Below, in pieces: positions 34,985-47,164 of a stretch of DNA of 64,000 nt (within the stretch, counting starts at the first letter, position 1; every line of letters begins with the position of its first letter). Location: assembly GCA_963556255.1 (NCBI GenBank), contig OY744613.1, positions 40,705,409 through 40,769,408 of the forward strand, written 5' to 3'. Position numbers and translations under genes: made by a program. Origin of the DNA: Allolobophora icterica (Eukaryota > Annelida > Clitellata > Crassiclitellata > Lumbricidae). Under the pieces are notes generated by a model that searched no databases, had not been told where the DNA came from, and worked only from the letters and a program-made list of their open reading frames with translations.

Positions 34985-35110
34985 TGTACCCGTTTGTACT
35001 AAAAGTTTGACCATTTCTTTTTCTCCCGTTTTTCACTTAGTTATTTGTTGATTTTACTCGTTTCTCCATGCTGGATAAAATAAATTGCTTTGAATTGAAT
35101 TGAAAAACGT
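34985..35110 (+). mobile_element. Short LINE or SINE 3' tail insertion
   Basis: Ends AATAAATTGCTTTGAATTGAATTGAA, the plus-strand form of the (TTGAA)n tail of the LINE at 23238. Unit I lacks it (compare 12430-12480). Confidence 0.5.
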
Positions 35111-35146
35111 AGAAACAATAATGTTGACAATGCGAAAATAACTTAC

Positions 35147-35521
35147 CAAATGTTTTCTTAAATTGATCGATGTCAATGTCGATATTGTGTGGTTGAATAG
35201 CTTCATGTTTTGTAGCAGTAGCTGACTGCAGAGTCTTTGATAGACATGAAAGCAGCTTCACGAGGTCATGCTGTTCATCCAGCGATTGAAGTTTTTCAAA
35301 AGCTATTTCCGATCGACTCCAAATCCAAACCACAGCCTGTCTGTCTGGATAAGAGTTAAGGATCTCCAACTCCTCATCGATCAGCTGACACATCATTTGA
35401 TGTAATTCAGTCTTCCTTGGTTTGTTTTTATCTTGTAAGTCATTGAGTCCTTGGACCAAACGCTGTATCAGTTGCTCACGGTTTGTCCTTCTTTTGGTTG
35501 CAATCTTTGTCTTTACGACAG
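35147..35521 (-). CDS. Helical linker exon (unit II)
   Basis: A 375-bp phase 1-1 exon (TTCCAG acceptor, TTTG|GTAAGT donor), equal in length to its unit I partner. It encodes TNREQLIQRLVQGLNDLQDK, then ELHQMMCQLIDEELEILNSY, an aromatic VVWIWSRSEIAF segment and HDLVKLLSCLSKT, ending in an acidic IDIDIDQFKKTFG. It is probably all-helical; no catalogued domain is recognised. It joins the CARD exon (36638-36949) to the propeller exon. The donor here is the consensus GTAAGT. Confidence 0.65.
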
Positions 35522-35784
35522 CTGGAACAAATATTGATATATTATACTAGAACAATTTGATGAAACCTCAAGTCATCTCAAGTATAACCGTGCATAAAGT
35601 TTATTCCGAAGCCAATGTTTCAGCCTTCATCTCTTATTATATAATAAACTTTCTGATTTAGGCACCTAGAACAACTTGAGAGATGCAGGCTTACTTGATT
35701 CGCTTCTGACTAACTTGTTCCAATGAATAACTCGAAAGATTGAGCAATCTCACTGCGCGGGTTATCTGGCTTCATTACTCTGCC

Positions 35785-35833
35785 TATGTCTATATATGTA
35801 TGTATGTATGTATGTACGTATGTACATATATGT

Positions 35834-35865
<32 letters not shown>

Positions 35866-35950
35866 TGTATGTATGTATGTATGTATGTATGTATGTATGT
35901 ATGTATGTACGAATGTACATACGTATGTAGGTACGTATGTACATACATGC
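35785..35950. repeat. (ATGT)n microsatellite
   Basis: TATG repeats with a few variants. Unit I has only a short TATG run at 13196-13215. Frames across it are artefacts. Confidence 0.95.
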
Positions 35951-36637
35951 ATCTTGACTTTTATAAAGCGCATTCTCGGAAACCCTTCAAAAGCGCTATT
36001 GCAGTGGTTCTCAATCCTTTTTGGCTACGGAACTGCGACCTAAACAGAACATTTTCTGGTAAAATGTTTCTAAACAGTGATCGGGAATATACAGTTTAAT
36101 CCCTACAAATTACATTAGAAATTATTCTAAATGAAATTTTCCCACCTCAGGGCGTGATTTGTAATGTAGCAACACATGCAAACAACACTTTTATCCATTT
36201 TCCTTATGGAACCCTTATCTTCCTCTCACAGAACCCTATGGTTCCACGGAATACACTTTGGGAAATGCTGGCTTATAGGATATCTCCGCATAACTAAAAC
36301 CTTGTAAAAGTCGTGCAACTGTTACAGTAGGCCTATATGCATATTTGTCTAAGCAAAAGGAAGTTGTAACCTTTAAATAACTTAAGTTATACTACCCCGA
36401 TATATGTATTATAAATTTCCGATCAAAGAACTTTCCAATTTAATTATAGCAGTTTGCCACAGTGGAGATACCGGTAGTCATAAAATAAATCTACATTTAT
36501 AATAGGGGACCCAGGGTCTGTATCATAGCCTTCACTTCGGCGGTTTCCGTGACAAAGTGATAAAAACCGTATCATTCTAAACATTGCTTTATGGTTTATG
36601 CTTTTTTATGTGAGTAACTGCAAAAATAAAAACCTAC

Positions 36638-36949
36638 CTCCTCCACTTTGTGCTATTTTTGCAACGACATTCTGATTGGATTGTCTGAGACAGCGAATGA
36701 AATCCGAGAGTCTTGTTTCCGTGCAAAATGATCGTACGAAGTGCAGTAGCTCTGCGTTGATCTCCATTTTGTTTCGCTTTGACTTGCCATAACGATATTT
36801 ATTTCTGCTGATAAGTCTTGCTTGGACATCAGTGAGACAGTCAGCAGATCTCAACCGACTGATTAGAAGAACTGTGGGTTGAATGTTCTCCACAAAATAA
36901 CATTGGTTAGTCCTGTAGACGGCGAATTTGTCGACGTCTTTATAAAACA
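36638..36949 (-). CDS. CARD exon, third CARD (unit II)
   Basis: A 312-bp phase 1-1 exon matching the unit I exon at 13688-13999 (acceptor TTGCAG, donor GGAG|GTAGGT). It encodes VFYKDVDKFAVYRTN, then NIQPTVLLISRLRSADCLTD, VQARLISRNKYRYGKSKRNK, ELLHFVRSFCTETRLSDFIR and QSNQNVVAKIAQSGGG. The differences from unit I are mainly conservative (K/N, R/G), consistent with selection on protein. It would serve as the interaction module between the F-box and the propeller. Confidence 0.75.
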
Positions 36950-37857
36950 CTGCAACACAAACCGAAATAAAGAGTCAGATCAATCCATTGTTTTAAAACT
37001 TTTTTAGTATTTTTACTCAAAGCAAAGCGTATGACACCAGCATGTTTATCAGCTCTGCATCAGCCCAGGATAGTTACCTGAAGAAACCATTTGACAGGAG
37101 ACCAGATAAAGAAAAAGGCAGAGGAGTTTTTACGGTGGCTGTTACGGAAAATATTATAGAGCGATTTCAGATCCCATGAAACAAATTAGACCAATGCAAT
37201 GTACTGAATTTAGATTTACGCCTTTTTGGGAGGCTGTTTATCTAGCTTATTAATCGTCAGTATTTTGTCCAGCCCTCAATCCATATGCATGTAGAGCCCA
37301 AATATTGCCCATATTTCGATATGGGATAGAGTCACATGCTCAATAAATGAGTATTCAAATTCATTCATTCAATGCCCATGAATGAATATAAATATGAATA
37401 CTCGTTTATTGAACATCAAAGTTGACATTACGCAACTTGAACAAGCTACAGTGGTTTGAATCACAGGCGGTCTAGCTCGGAGGTTGTGTCCACTGCTGCG
37501 GAGGGGGAGGGAACAGGCCGCGCAGCACATGGTTGGGATCAGGCACCGTCAACAGCGCCAGTTGGTGTGCACCGTCAACATCGCTAGGCAAGAATCCGCC
37601 GCGAGTTAGTAGTCTGAACAATCGGTCAATCCTGTCTCTGTCCCTCTTGTTGGTACACTCTCACCAGGCAAGGGAGGCGTGTAAGATAGGTGCAACCGTT
37701 GTTTCGTAGGGCTGCTGGTTGGAGACCATGCGAGCGAAGCACTCGCACAGCGAGGATCGAAGAGAAGCTAGTGGAGAGGATCTGGTCTAGATGGTTTGCC
37801 ATCCCCAAATCCATAGATATGCTGGCAGAGGTGACTCGCCTTGACTATTCAAGTACG

Positions 37858-38181
37858 CATAGGCGTAATTTGTGGGGGTTACGAGGGGTACTCGTGCCCC
37901 CACTTTTTGGACTGTGGGGTACTGTATCCCCCACTTTTTAAACAGTGTCAATCAATATTTTTGTTATTGTGCCTTCCCAGAGAATGCAGTCTCCGCCAAA
38001 GTGTGAAAGTACTTAGATACACAGGTTAAGCGAGAGCCAACATCAATGAGAATACTGACAGGGAATATGTTCAAAATGGCCACCATGCGAAGAGCGAAAG
38101 TGGAGAAGAAATTGGTACCCCCCACTTTTTTAGACCAAAGTATCGGTACCCCCCACTTTTTAGACTAAAATTACGCCTCTG
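37858..38181. mobile_element. hAT-type MITE, 324 bp
   Basis: Ends CATAGGCGTAATTT and AAATTACGCCTCTG. The flanks CAAGTACG and CAAGTGCG match at 7/8. Subterminal copies of 'ccccccactttttagac' occur at both ends. Absent from unit I. Confidence 0.85.
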
Positions 38182-38786
38182 CAAGTGCGCATATATAATA
38201 ACAGTATTGGAATGCTGAAATGGATAACTGAAGGTTGATGTCCGACTAACGATGGATGAAGTGGGTAGGGCCCTACATTAAATGCAAATGTACATGCACA
38301 CGTTTTTAAAAAGCGACCGTTTGCTCGACCCTGCCTGGCTTTTCAGTGATTTGATTGGTTGAGATCCTTCACCACTGCTGCCCGTTTGAATGGGAGTCAT
38401 TCATTTAAGGTCCCCGCGTATAGACCGTTCAAGCCCGAGATTTAAATCTCTGACATAAAGCACCATCGGGAGACGATCCGGGATCCACACGAACATAAGT
38501 GCATGGGACATACGCTTTAGCCGATGGAGAATGTACACGCTTTTCTACAGCGACCGTATGGCCACGACCCTGCTCGTGTTTTAATGAATTGATCGGGTGA
38601 GATCCTTCGCCACCGCTGCCCGTTTGTATAGGCACCAAGACCATTTTAGGTCCTTGTGTGCGGACCGTGCTAACCCGAGATTTAAACCTGTCAAATAAGC
38701 TTAGAACTAAAACCAATTGACATCCACGAAAGACAATTCAAAGCAGAGATGCAAATGCGGTCATTAACTTCAGTCTTCGTACTAAC
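38182..38786. other. Intron or spacer, no exon recognised
   Basis: It contains two diverged copies of a 'gatccttcgccaccgctgcccgttt' segment (about 38361 and 38602), one of which is also found in unit I at 16650. It is a small direct repeat of unknown origin. Confidence 0.45.
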
Positions 38787-38982
38787 CTGCTAGGTGGCGC
38801 CAGATTCTCCTTTTGACTCTTCTCTTTCTGAGTCTTTGAAACCAACAGCAATCGACTGAAGCCATTTGACTGAATAAGTCTTGTCTCTGTGAACATCGAT
38901 GAGACTTGCTTTCGATCATCACAAAGCATAAATACGACTTCAGTAGAATCGGGTCCATTAGTTCCAGTGGAAGAGCATTCAT
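38787..38982 (-). CDS. F-box-like exon (unit II)
   Basis: A 196-bp exon beginning with ATG right after a TTTCAG acceptor and ending phase 1 (AGCAG|GTTAG context shifted to CTAGCAG|GTTAG). The frame MNALPLELMDPILLKSYL, then LFSQMASVDCCWFQRLRKRR and RIWRHLAG, fits a divergent F-box. Unit I differs by a handful of residues. A second frame (DECSSTGTNGPDSTEV) is open here but closed in unit I and leaves the wrong phase for the following CARD exon, so I prefer the F-box frame. The product would link Skp1/Cul1 to a CARD and an NHL propeller. Confidence 0.6.
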
Positions 38983-39019
38983 CTGAAATTATATCATATA
39001 TTCTAAATATACGTACACA

Positions 39020-40490
39020 CGTGACCAGTTGGTCAGCCTGCGTACACTGGGACTCGATCTAAATCCGTGCCTTCGTACACATGTCGACTCGCTAATTACC
39101 ATCAGACGGACAGTACGTGGGTGCAGAGGCGGGCAACACCGAAGACCGGTCCCTGTGTACACCGAATCTGGCTCATCGGGCGTCCTTATCATCTCAGGCA
39201 ATCGTCCAGTCAGACCGCTGCAGAATCAGACCCAGGCAGCTAACATCAGTGCTGCCCCTGCACAACACACGGAGCCGGTTTTGATTCGTCCCCGTATCGC
39301 GAGACACGCGGTACAACGTAGCAGTCTAACCCGCTTCGGTTGCCTGAATATACGCTCTGTTAACAACAAAGTTGATGACGTCAAAGTACTTATGCAGGAG
39401 TAGCAGCTCCAAGTGCTTGCCCTGACTAAAACCTGGCACGAGGACTCTGACTGCACGACCATCAAGCGTCTCATAGGCCTGGGACTAAACGTGTTAGAAG
39501 CTGCCAGACCGATCAACGATAAGCGGCGCCAGGGAAAGGTTAAATTTTTTAACCATGGTGGCATTGCCATCGTCGCCACTCACGGCGTCGCTTTATCTAA
39601 GATCGATCTTAAGCAGAAGGTAACAACGTTCGAGTACCTGTGCTGTCGGACGACCTCTGGAGGCAGCAGTCATGTCCTCGTCGTCCTATACCGGCCTGGG
39701 TCACAAGTAATTACGCCACAGTTCTTTGCTGAGTTCTCCTCATTTCTGGCGGCTCTTGCCAGTATGTCACTTCCAGTCACCATCACTGGAGACATTAATA
39801 TTCATTTGGAGCGTGCGATGGACCAAGAAGTGACCAAATATTATGCAATCCGAGAGACATATGGCTTCCGACAGCGCGTAAAGTCGCCAACACATCGACT
39901 CGGCGGCCTGCTGGACCACGTCATCACGTCCGAGAGCGTGTCGCCACCGGATGTCTTGGTCACCGATGTTGGGCTGTCGGACCATATGCTAGTGTCATGG
40001 CCCATCAGTATGACACCACCAGCTCCAAGTTTTATAACGATCACCAGGCGCAAGTGGCAGCATTTCGACACTGCTGCCTTCCTCGTCGAACTCTCAGAGT
40101 CTGAACTCTGTGCCGTTTTTGATCCGGCGACTGATACCTCTGCTGACGACCTTGCAGATAACTTCGACTCGGCAATCGGCGGCCTTCTGGATAAGTATGC
40201 TCCCGTTTCAGAGTTCACTGTGCGGGAGCGTTCTCACCAGCCCTGGTTTGACAACGATTGCCGTGAGGCGAGGCGGACGGCTCGACGTCTGGCCCGGCGT
40301 TGCCAGACCAAAGCTGCCGGTGCAGAGGATAAGCAAGCCTGGCGCACAGCTCTGCGTGCGGCTAGGAAACTGTCCCATCAGAAGGCCTCTGATTACTGGA
40401 AGTCGAAAATCACGTCGGCGGGTTCAAATCAGCGTCATGTGTGGCAGTCAGTGAACCAGCTGCTTGGAGATGGCAAAAACACTGCCACAG
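39020..40490 (+). mobile_element. LINE (CR1-like) segment 1: endonuclease region
   Basis: Plus-strand frames 39029-39403 and 39413-40498 encode the APE endonuclease: FGCLNIRSVNNK, LALTKTWHE, TGDINIHLE, LDHVITS and VGLSDHMLVSW. They are separated by a TAG at 39401. The expected catalytic Glu of the (E)TW motif reads Lys. The segment continues past the hAT insertion at 41693 and past the reverse LINE at 45224. All of 39000-45600 is absent from unit I. Confidence 0.85.
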
Positions 40491-41692
40491 CAGTGTGATT
40501 CTCCTTACAGATTTTATTTTAGTCATAGTTACAGTTATAGTTAGTGGTTTTTCATTTTAGTTATAGTTACAGTTATAGCTAGTATCATTTTTTAGTTATA
40601 GTCTTAGTTATAGTTACTGGACTTTTATTTTAGTTAATTTTAGTTAGTACATAGTTACAACTGGCCCCAATGGCGCTCCACAGGGTTTCTATGGGATCAT
40701 CCATTAATTATGTCAACAAATTTTAGGCAGTTTTTGATCTCCTCCCATTGTCAACAGTTACTGTCAAACATTCAAGGACCCACTAACAAAATTATGTCAA
40801 AGAAAATGACTCAAGCATTAGAAGGATTACTCCGCCCCGAAAATTTCTATGGCTCTAACAAATGCCAAAAAACTGAAATTGGCGAAAAGACAAAATGTTG
40901 TTATTCAGGTTTGAATTTGATACTTAATGGCTACATGCACTGTCTGTCACAGAGAGTTAATGGATTTTTTCCATTCAAAAAGACAATCTCCTTTTCTTTT
41001 AAATGTATATTCAATTTGATTTTTATTATGAACATTTCTAATTTGGACATGAACATAATAACTTTTTATTCAAAATCAAAACAAGTTTCTCACTCTTTAA
41101 TATTAACAATTGAAAGAAAAAATTATCTTTCCATCAAAAAGAAACTTGAAATGTTACATTTTTGAAAAGAACCCAGGATATTCGCAAAAAGAATAATGCA
41201 GTACATTTTCTCAGTTTATCTGGGAACAATAAACAAGATAATTTAAAACAAAGAAAAGAACTTTAGAGACATATTGGCTACAAGATTAATATGACTACTA
41301 ATTTTTCGAATTTGCGCTAGTCAACGTGGGTTGCGATCGCAATAGAAACAATTACAGAATAATTACATTTAATAAAATGAGTGCATCGATATCTATATTT
41401 AGACTATAAATATCGATGAATGAGCCACTACTACTGGGTTAATTCACAAATCCAAATTCCGGGCGAACATAGGCTGCTGTAGCGCATTTTCACGTTCTCA
41501 TGTTTATCGATATTGCGCTTTTTATTTCATTAACGAAAATAGCGATTAGTTTTCGTTAGTGTTATTTTCGTTATAGTTATAGTTATAATTAATGATATTT
41601 TTTAGTTACAGTTATAGTTATCGTTAACGAAATCATTTTTTGTTCGTTAACGAACATTTTCGTTATCGCTAACGTTAACGAGAATCACACTG
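40491..41692. mobile_element. hAT-type element, 1,202 bp, inside the LINE
   Basis: Ends CAGTGTGATTCTC and GAGAATCACACTG. A perfect 8-bp duplication TGCCACAG lies at 40483-40490 and 41693-41700. Both ends have dense 'agttatagttacagttatag' type subterminal repeats. A central 151-codon frame (40710-41165) is of unknown origin and not a transposase. Removing the element restores the LINE reading. Confidence 0.95.
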
Positions 41693-42222
41693 TGCCACAG
41701 CTGGGTCTTTCCCTGCTGCTACATACAAAAATCGCCGACATCCGATCATCGACATCTGACGCAAATCAGGCAATTTTTACTAATTGCTCAACTCCAGGCA
41801 TGCGCGAGTTTCTCCCAGTCACCAAGGAAGATGTCATGAAAGTTACTGCTTCATCACCAGCGAAACAGTGCTCTCATGACATAATTCCAACGTGGTTGAT
41901 GAAGGAGGCGGCTCCGCTGCTGGCGCCTTTCATAGCTCGGATGTTCAATCATTCCTTTGCCATCGGCCGTTTCACGTCCAAATGGAAACACGCAACAGTC
42001 AAGCCACTCCTTAAGAAAGCTGGAGCTGATGAATCGTCACCTGCGAACTTCAGACCGGTCTCAAATCTAACGTTCGTATCAAAAGTACTGGAGCGTATTG
42101 CCAACCACCAGCTGACCGAGTACCTGTCTGAATCTCGCCTTCTTCCTCGGTTTCAGTCTGCCTACAGGCGTGGCCATTCCACCGAGACTGCACTCCTTAA
42201 AGTGTTTTCAGACATCAAATAA
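41693..42222 (+). mobile_element. LINE (CR1-like) segment 2: start of reverse transcriptase
   Basis: Encodes CSHDIIPTWLMKEAAPLLAP, WKHATVKPLLKKAG, NFRPVSNLTFVSKVLERI and FQSAYRRGHSTETALLKV, the RT fingers motifs. It stops where the reverse LINE entered. Confidence 0.9.
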
Positions 42223-45200
42223 TCAATCAATCAATAGCTTTATTGCATCAACTGACAAACCACAGCATATTTTTACAGTTCAGTTCCTTGTGAGAATACA
42301 ATGTCTAACAGAAACTTAGCAAATAGGTAGTGATTCAAAATTGATTTATCCTGCATGAGAACACCTTAATTATAGCACATACCTCTTAAACGTTGCCAGG
42401 AGAGGCAAAGGGTGCCCCCAAAGGGACTGACGTCCCGCTGAACGGGGATACCCAACTAGTTCAGGCAATATGTCTCTTAATGGTTCTCACTTTATTACCT
42501 TCTCATGTGTCAAGCAAAAGCTTATTTTTTTAATGTATATGCTATTTAGTTTGAGAAGGTCAAACAAGATTCATGACCTTAATTAATCTTAACTAACCTT
42601 AACTACCAAAGGACAAAATAAGCCCCACGGGTGCTGGGCTCCAGTGACTCTCCATCCCCCAACTAGACCTTGCAGTAGCGTCCGGGTCAGTCATACGTTG
42701 TCTTTACGTGTTCAAGAGGAACTCCTTCATTAGCATCTTAAATTGACGTCTGTTCTATGCAGTCTGAATATGAGGCGGGACCGAGTTCCATATCTGTGGT
42801 CCCACTGATTTAACACTGAAAGTTCTGATATTGGTACGGGCTTTAATTGACCTATATGATGATGCTCCTCTGGTGTCGTGGCTGTGTATAATCGATGCCT
42901 TTAAGAAATAATTAGCGAAGAACTCGGGCAGAAGGTTATGCTCATAACAGTAGAAAAGGTCCCCTATTTGATAATTTCTGATTTGGTTAATATTTAACAG
43001 TTTGAAGCTGGCAAAAATTGGACGTGAGCTTGCGCCAATTACAACTCCTTCAACCATTCTCATGGCTTTTTTTGTAGTGTTGCCAATTTTTGCAGACCAG
43101 ACGGATAATTTGAGGCCCAAATAAAATTAGAATAATTCAAGTATGGGTATATTAACGTATAGTATAGACTTTTCTTTATATCTTTCGGGAGCAAATATGC
43201 AATTCTAGATAATATGGCAATATTTTTCGCTATTTTTAATGCTATGTAATTAATGTGCATTTTCCAAGTGAGATGCTGATCTATTAGAACTCCCAAAAAC
43301 TTTGTAGATTCCACTTGAGCAATTGGGAGGTCGTTAAGAGTCAATGTCCAATTTACTGGCTTGATTTTTTTATGAGATTTGAAAATAATGAAATTTGATT
43401 TGTCTGCATTGAGAGTAAGTTTATTAGCCATGAACCAATTATTAACTTTCGTTAATTCTTGATTAACAGTTTCCATATGAGCCTCAGGGGAGGAATTAGA
43501 ATAAATTAAATTTGTATCGTCGGCAAACATGATGAAATATAGGGTCGAGGACACTGTAGCTAGGTCGTTGATATATATCAAAAAGAGGAGCGGTCTTAAA
43601 TTGGATCCTTGTGGTACACCAAAGGCGACGTTTCCCATTTCAGAGATGGCTCCATTGCATACAACACACTGTGTACCGAATTCCAGATAACTTTTAAACC
43701 AGTTTAGCTGGGTGCCCCTAACCCCATAATGATTCAATTTTTGAAATAAGACATTATGAGTTACGGTATCAAATGCCTTGGCAAGGTCCAGGAATACCCC
43801 AACAGAATATTCGTTATTGTCAATAGCTTTTGAAACTAGTTCTTCCATATCAAGGAGGGCCATAAAGGTCGAATGACCTGCTTGGAACCCATGCTATGAT
43901 GCATGTATTATTTTAGATTTGAGGATAAAGGAGCTTAATCTGTCGTGCATAATCTTTTCCAGGAATTTAGCGAAGAAGGGCAATATTGATATGGGTCTAT
44001 AGTTCACTATATTCTCCTTATTCCATTTTTTAAAGATAGGCACCACTTTAGCAATCTTGAGTGCATCCGGCACAATCCCATTAGTCAATGAACTATTTAT
44101 AATTTCCGTGAGAGGCTGAATAATTAAATGCAAATATCTCAGGCCTATATACGGGTCGATGTCATCCAACCCTTTTGCATGTGTCTTTTTTAAATTAAGG
44201 CCTATTCTTAGTAGTTCTTCTGACGATGTTGTAATAATTCCCATAGACATTGAGTTGGTCGGCGGTAAGTATTCATGGAAAGATGCTGTCGTTGCAAGGC
44301 ACATTATTGGCTAACTCCTTGGGCAAATTTATAAAATACTCGTTAAATTTGTTGGCTAATATACCAGGATCCTCAAGTCTTACTTCATCAATCATTAATG
44401 CATTTATCTTTTCATTAGTAACATCAAGCTGCAGGGCAGATCGAATTAGCCTCCATGCAGGTGGATTTAATGTCACTATGACACTTGAGAAATTCTGTCG
44501 CGTAATAGCTATTTTCTGCATGAATCCTAATAGCTTTAAACTTGTTTCTGTATACCGTAAATTTCTTTTTATTTTCAGGATTTGGATGTTTCAGGTATTT
44601 GGCATAGAGAAGACTGTTGTTGTTGCATGATTTCAGCAACCCAAGCTTTATTGACTTTATACTTTTTTGAGTTAGTCAGACGTTTCAAAGGAAAGGCATC
44701 AGTGTAAGCTTCTTTGTACACTGAAATGAAAGAATCATAGGCCTCATTGACTGACCCAAGCTGCGAGTATTGAATAACTTGGTCCCAATTGGCCCCTTCG
44801 AGGGCATTGGAAAATTTCTCTAGACCTTTAATGGTAATGGATCTTCGATCAACATAGTCTAGCTCTTTTATAAAATATTTTTCAAGAGAGAATTGCACAA
44901 TAATGGGGAGATGATCGGATAAATCCGAGATGATAATGTGAGCAGACTTCAATTTGGACCAGTTCGTACAGAAAATATTATCTATTAAGGTTTTTGTATT
45001 TTGAGTAATCCTAGTGGGTTTCGTGATGGCGGGGAGAAAATGATGAGCAATTAGGCCGTTGTAAAAAATGTTGGTGTCTTTATGATCATTGACTCTTAAT
45101 AGGTCTATGTTGAAATCTCCAAGAAGGATAATTTCTTTAGTTTTCTTTTCGAGTTTTGAAGTTAGCTGATCAAAATCATGCTGGATCATAATCAATGCCA

Positions 45201-45223
45201 TAGATTCAGGCCAACTGGCGCCT
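42223..45223 (-). mobile_element. LINE (CR1/Jockey-like) inserted in reverse
   Basis: The 3' tail is a reversed (TCAA)n run at 42223. The minus strand encodes an endonuclease C-terminus (ILLGDFNIDLLRVN, SDHLPIIVQF), the RT fingers (NYRPISILPFFAKFLEKIM), the RT palm (VFLDLAKAFDTVTHN, GVPQGSNLRPLLF, IMFADDTNLIY) and a C-terminal thumb (FYCYEHNLLPEFF, GPQIWNSVP). A TAG at about 43892 replaces the Gln before HGFQAGHST. A frameshift lies near 43070-43120 and another breaks the region near 44300-44500. The target lost roughly 10-20 codons on insertion. Confidence 0.9.
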
Positions 45224-45356
45224 TTGTCACTACTTGACATGTCAGCTGCATTCGACACAGTCGACCACGACATCTTGATGCAGCGACTGTCGCGCTCCTT
45301 TGGAATCAAGGATAGAGCGCTCAGTTGGCTTGAATCCTACATAAAGGGGCGAACGC
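45224..45356 (+). mobile_element. LINE (CR1-like) segment 3: RT motif A
   Basis: SLLDMSAAFDTVDHDILMQR then LESYIKGRTQ, the continuation of the RT interrupted at 42222. It ends at the SINE. Confidence 0.85.
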
Positions 45357-45565
45357 AATCCGCCTTGTGACCGGAGGGTTGCAGGTTCGAATCCCACTCT
45401 AGCCGCTGCGTACGGACCTTGGGCAAGTCCTTCACTCGCAATTGCTCGTGGCGCTTCGGCGTGAAAATTCCGGCACAGTATCAAATGCTGTAGTCGGGAG
45501 CGCCTCTGAGTAGTAGTTGACTTCGAGAGGCGCTATAGAAATATCCGGAATAAATAAATAAATAA

Positions 45566-45615
<50 letters not shown>
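45357..45615 (+). mobile_element. tRNA-derived SINE
   Basis: Head with B-box GGTTCGAATCC. Body GGACCTTGGGCAAGTCCTTC then CAATTGCTCGTGG. The 3' end has AATAAATAAATAAA then (TTA)n. It is inserted in the LINE and is the youngest layer of this nest. Confidence 0.8.
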
Positions 45616-45616
<1 letters not shown>

Positions 45617-46437
45617 AAAAATAATCACACAACAAGTAAATTAGAACGATTCGTAAGTGCTTCCTTTATACTTTTTATTATCCGAAAGCCTGAGGAAGAC
45701 TTTTAAAGAATTAGTAATTATTATTTGTTAATTGTTCTTCCTGTGTTTTGGTCGATTTCTTACACATACATAATATATGAATGCATTCATATATGTGTAT
45801 GCATGAATGTATGTACGTATGTATAATATGTATTCATATATTTATGTCATATAAATGTATGTATGCATTTGTGGGATGCGTGTATTTTTATATTTGTACC
45901 ATCGGTTGATGCTTTGTGCATTATACAATTGTGCGATAGAAGTTACAGTTTAATAATATATGTGTATTGTGTACATATGTATGCAATATTTTGAAACCTC
46001 AAGTCATAACAGGCTGTATAGCTGTAAATAAAGTTTAAGTTTCAACCGCTTATAATATTACATGTTTGTGGTGGCAATTTTGGTACTTTTTCACCGTATG
46101 CATTGTTATTGAAAAGCGTGTTTCTGCCTCGCTCCAATAAACAACACTTAGGTATACTTCTTCAGAAGCGGAAGCTTCAACCTTAATTTCGTTTCATAAA
46201 GGCTTAGACCTATTATATAATAGACAAACTTACAATAACTTGAAAGATGCAGACATGCTTGCATCGCTTCTGACTGACTTGTTCAAACAAAGATGTATGC
46301 ATGTATGCATGTATGCATGTATGCATGTATGTATGTATGTATGTATGTATGTATGTAGGTATGTATGCATGTGTGCCTGCGTGTTTGTTAATGTGTAAAC
46401 TCTCTTAACTAGCAAACATAATGTTAGAGATGATTAC
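45616..46437. other. Intron or spacer aligned with unit I
   Basis: Matches 17070-17300 and 18500-19470. It includes an (ATGC)/(ATGT) microsatellite at about 46292-46372. No exon recognised. Confidence 0.5.
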
Positions 46438-46527
46438 CGTTGTTTCGTGTGGAGCGATCTGTGAGTACTGATGAGTTTTACTTCTTTCCAATAACCGCTG
46501 AGCTGTTTCGAATGCTAAAAGTGAATG
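46438..46527 (-). CDS. Candidate 90-bp exon upstream of the F-box exon (unit II)
   Basis: A frame HSLLAFETAQRLLERSKT then HQYSQIAPHETT lies between GATGAG and ACG|GTAATC. It has the same length and phase as 19473-19562. In this copy an in-frame TGA lies just upstream, so the frame cannot extend left, which supports a splice acceptor at this point. Confidence 0.35.
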
Positions 46528-47164
46528 CTCATCACAATATGATCAGCAGGCAAATGGACATCGAACTGCTCTGTTCAATTTTCTTATACATGAGTTCAGT
46601 AAATTAATAAACGCTTCACTCAATTCGAAGGTTGATGAGAGATGAAATTGTAAATCTGTGCAGTATTCTTCCAAAAGGAGATCATTTCACAATCTCTGGT
46701 GAGTTTCTAATTATTCGTAGTTTAAGTACCAAATTCTTTACGCTATTATGGACAAAATACATTTCAATTGCTATTCCCATGGGTTGGATTTGCCAACATC
46801 GAAGCAAGATCAGATATTATTATTTAAACGTCGATCAAAATAAATTAAGGTATTACGGTTTGGATACGAACACTGTATCATGTCTTGCTGATTCTTGACT
46901 GCAACTGTACTATTTGTTTCATGCAACAAACAAAACACTTCACTCAACTCCCTGGAAAGTTACTATTACATCTAGTGTTTTGGTTTGTTAACCCAACACC
47001 AAATATTTCCGGATGTTGTAGTATAATTTAGCAGATGAAATAAACGAGTAAGTTGTTTTTAAATAGCAGTTATTATAATATGATTTGACTCTAGTACGTA
47101 AATACGTTTAAAAGTTTAAAATAATAGCAGATCTAAGAATTTAAGTCTGTGCTTTCAATACTAC

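Noticed and set aside
38782..38929. Alternative frame DECSSTGTNGPDSTEV across the F-box exon
   Set aside because: A stop in unit I and the wrong phase for the next exon; the F-box frame is open in both copies.
40710..41165. Frame in a hAT element with faint similarity to a ubiquitin-specific protease region
   Set aside because: No Cys or His box is present, and the match rests on a few scattered residues; left as unknown.
45357..45450. tRNA-like sequence with perfect B-box
   Set aside because: No complete cloverleaf; followed by a SINE body and A/T-rich tail, so a SINE head and not a tRNA gene. The same holds near 8910, 26340 and 52990.
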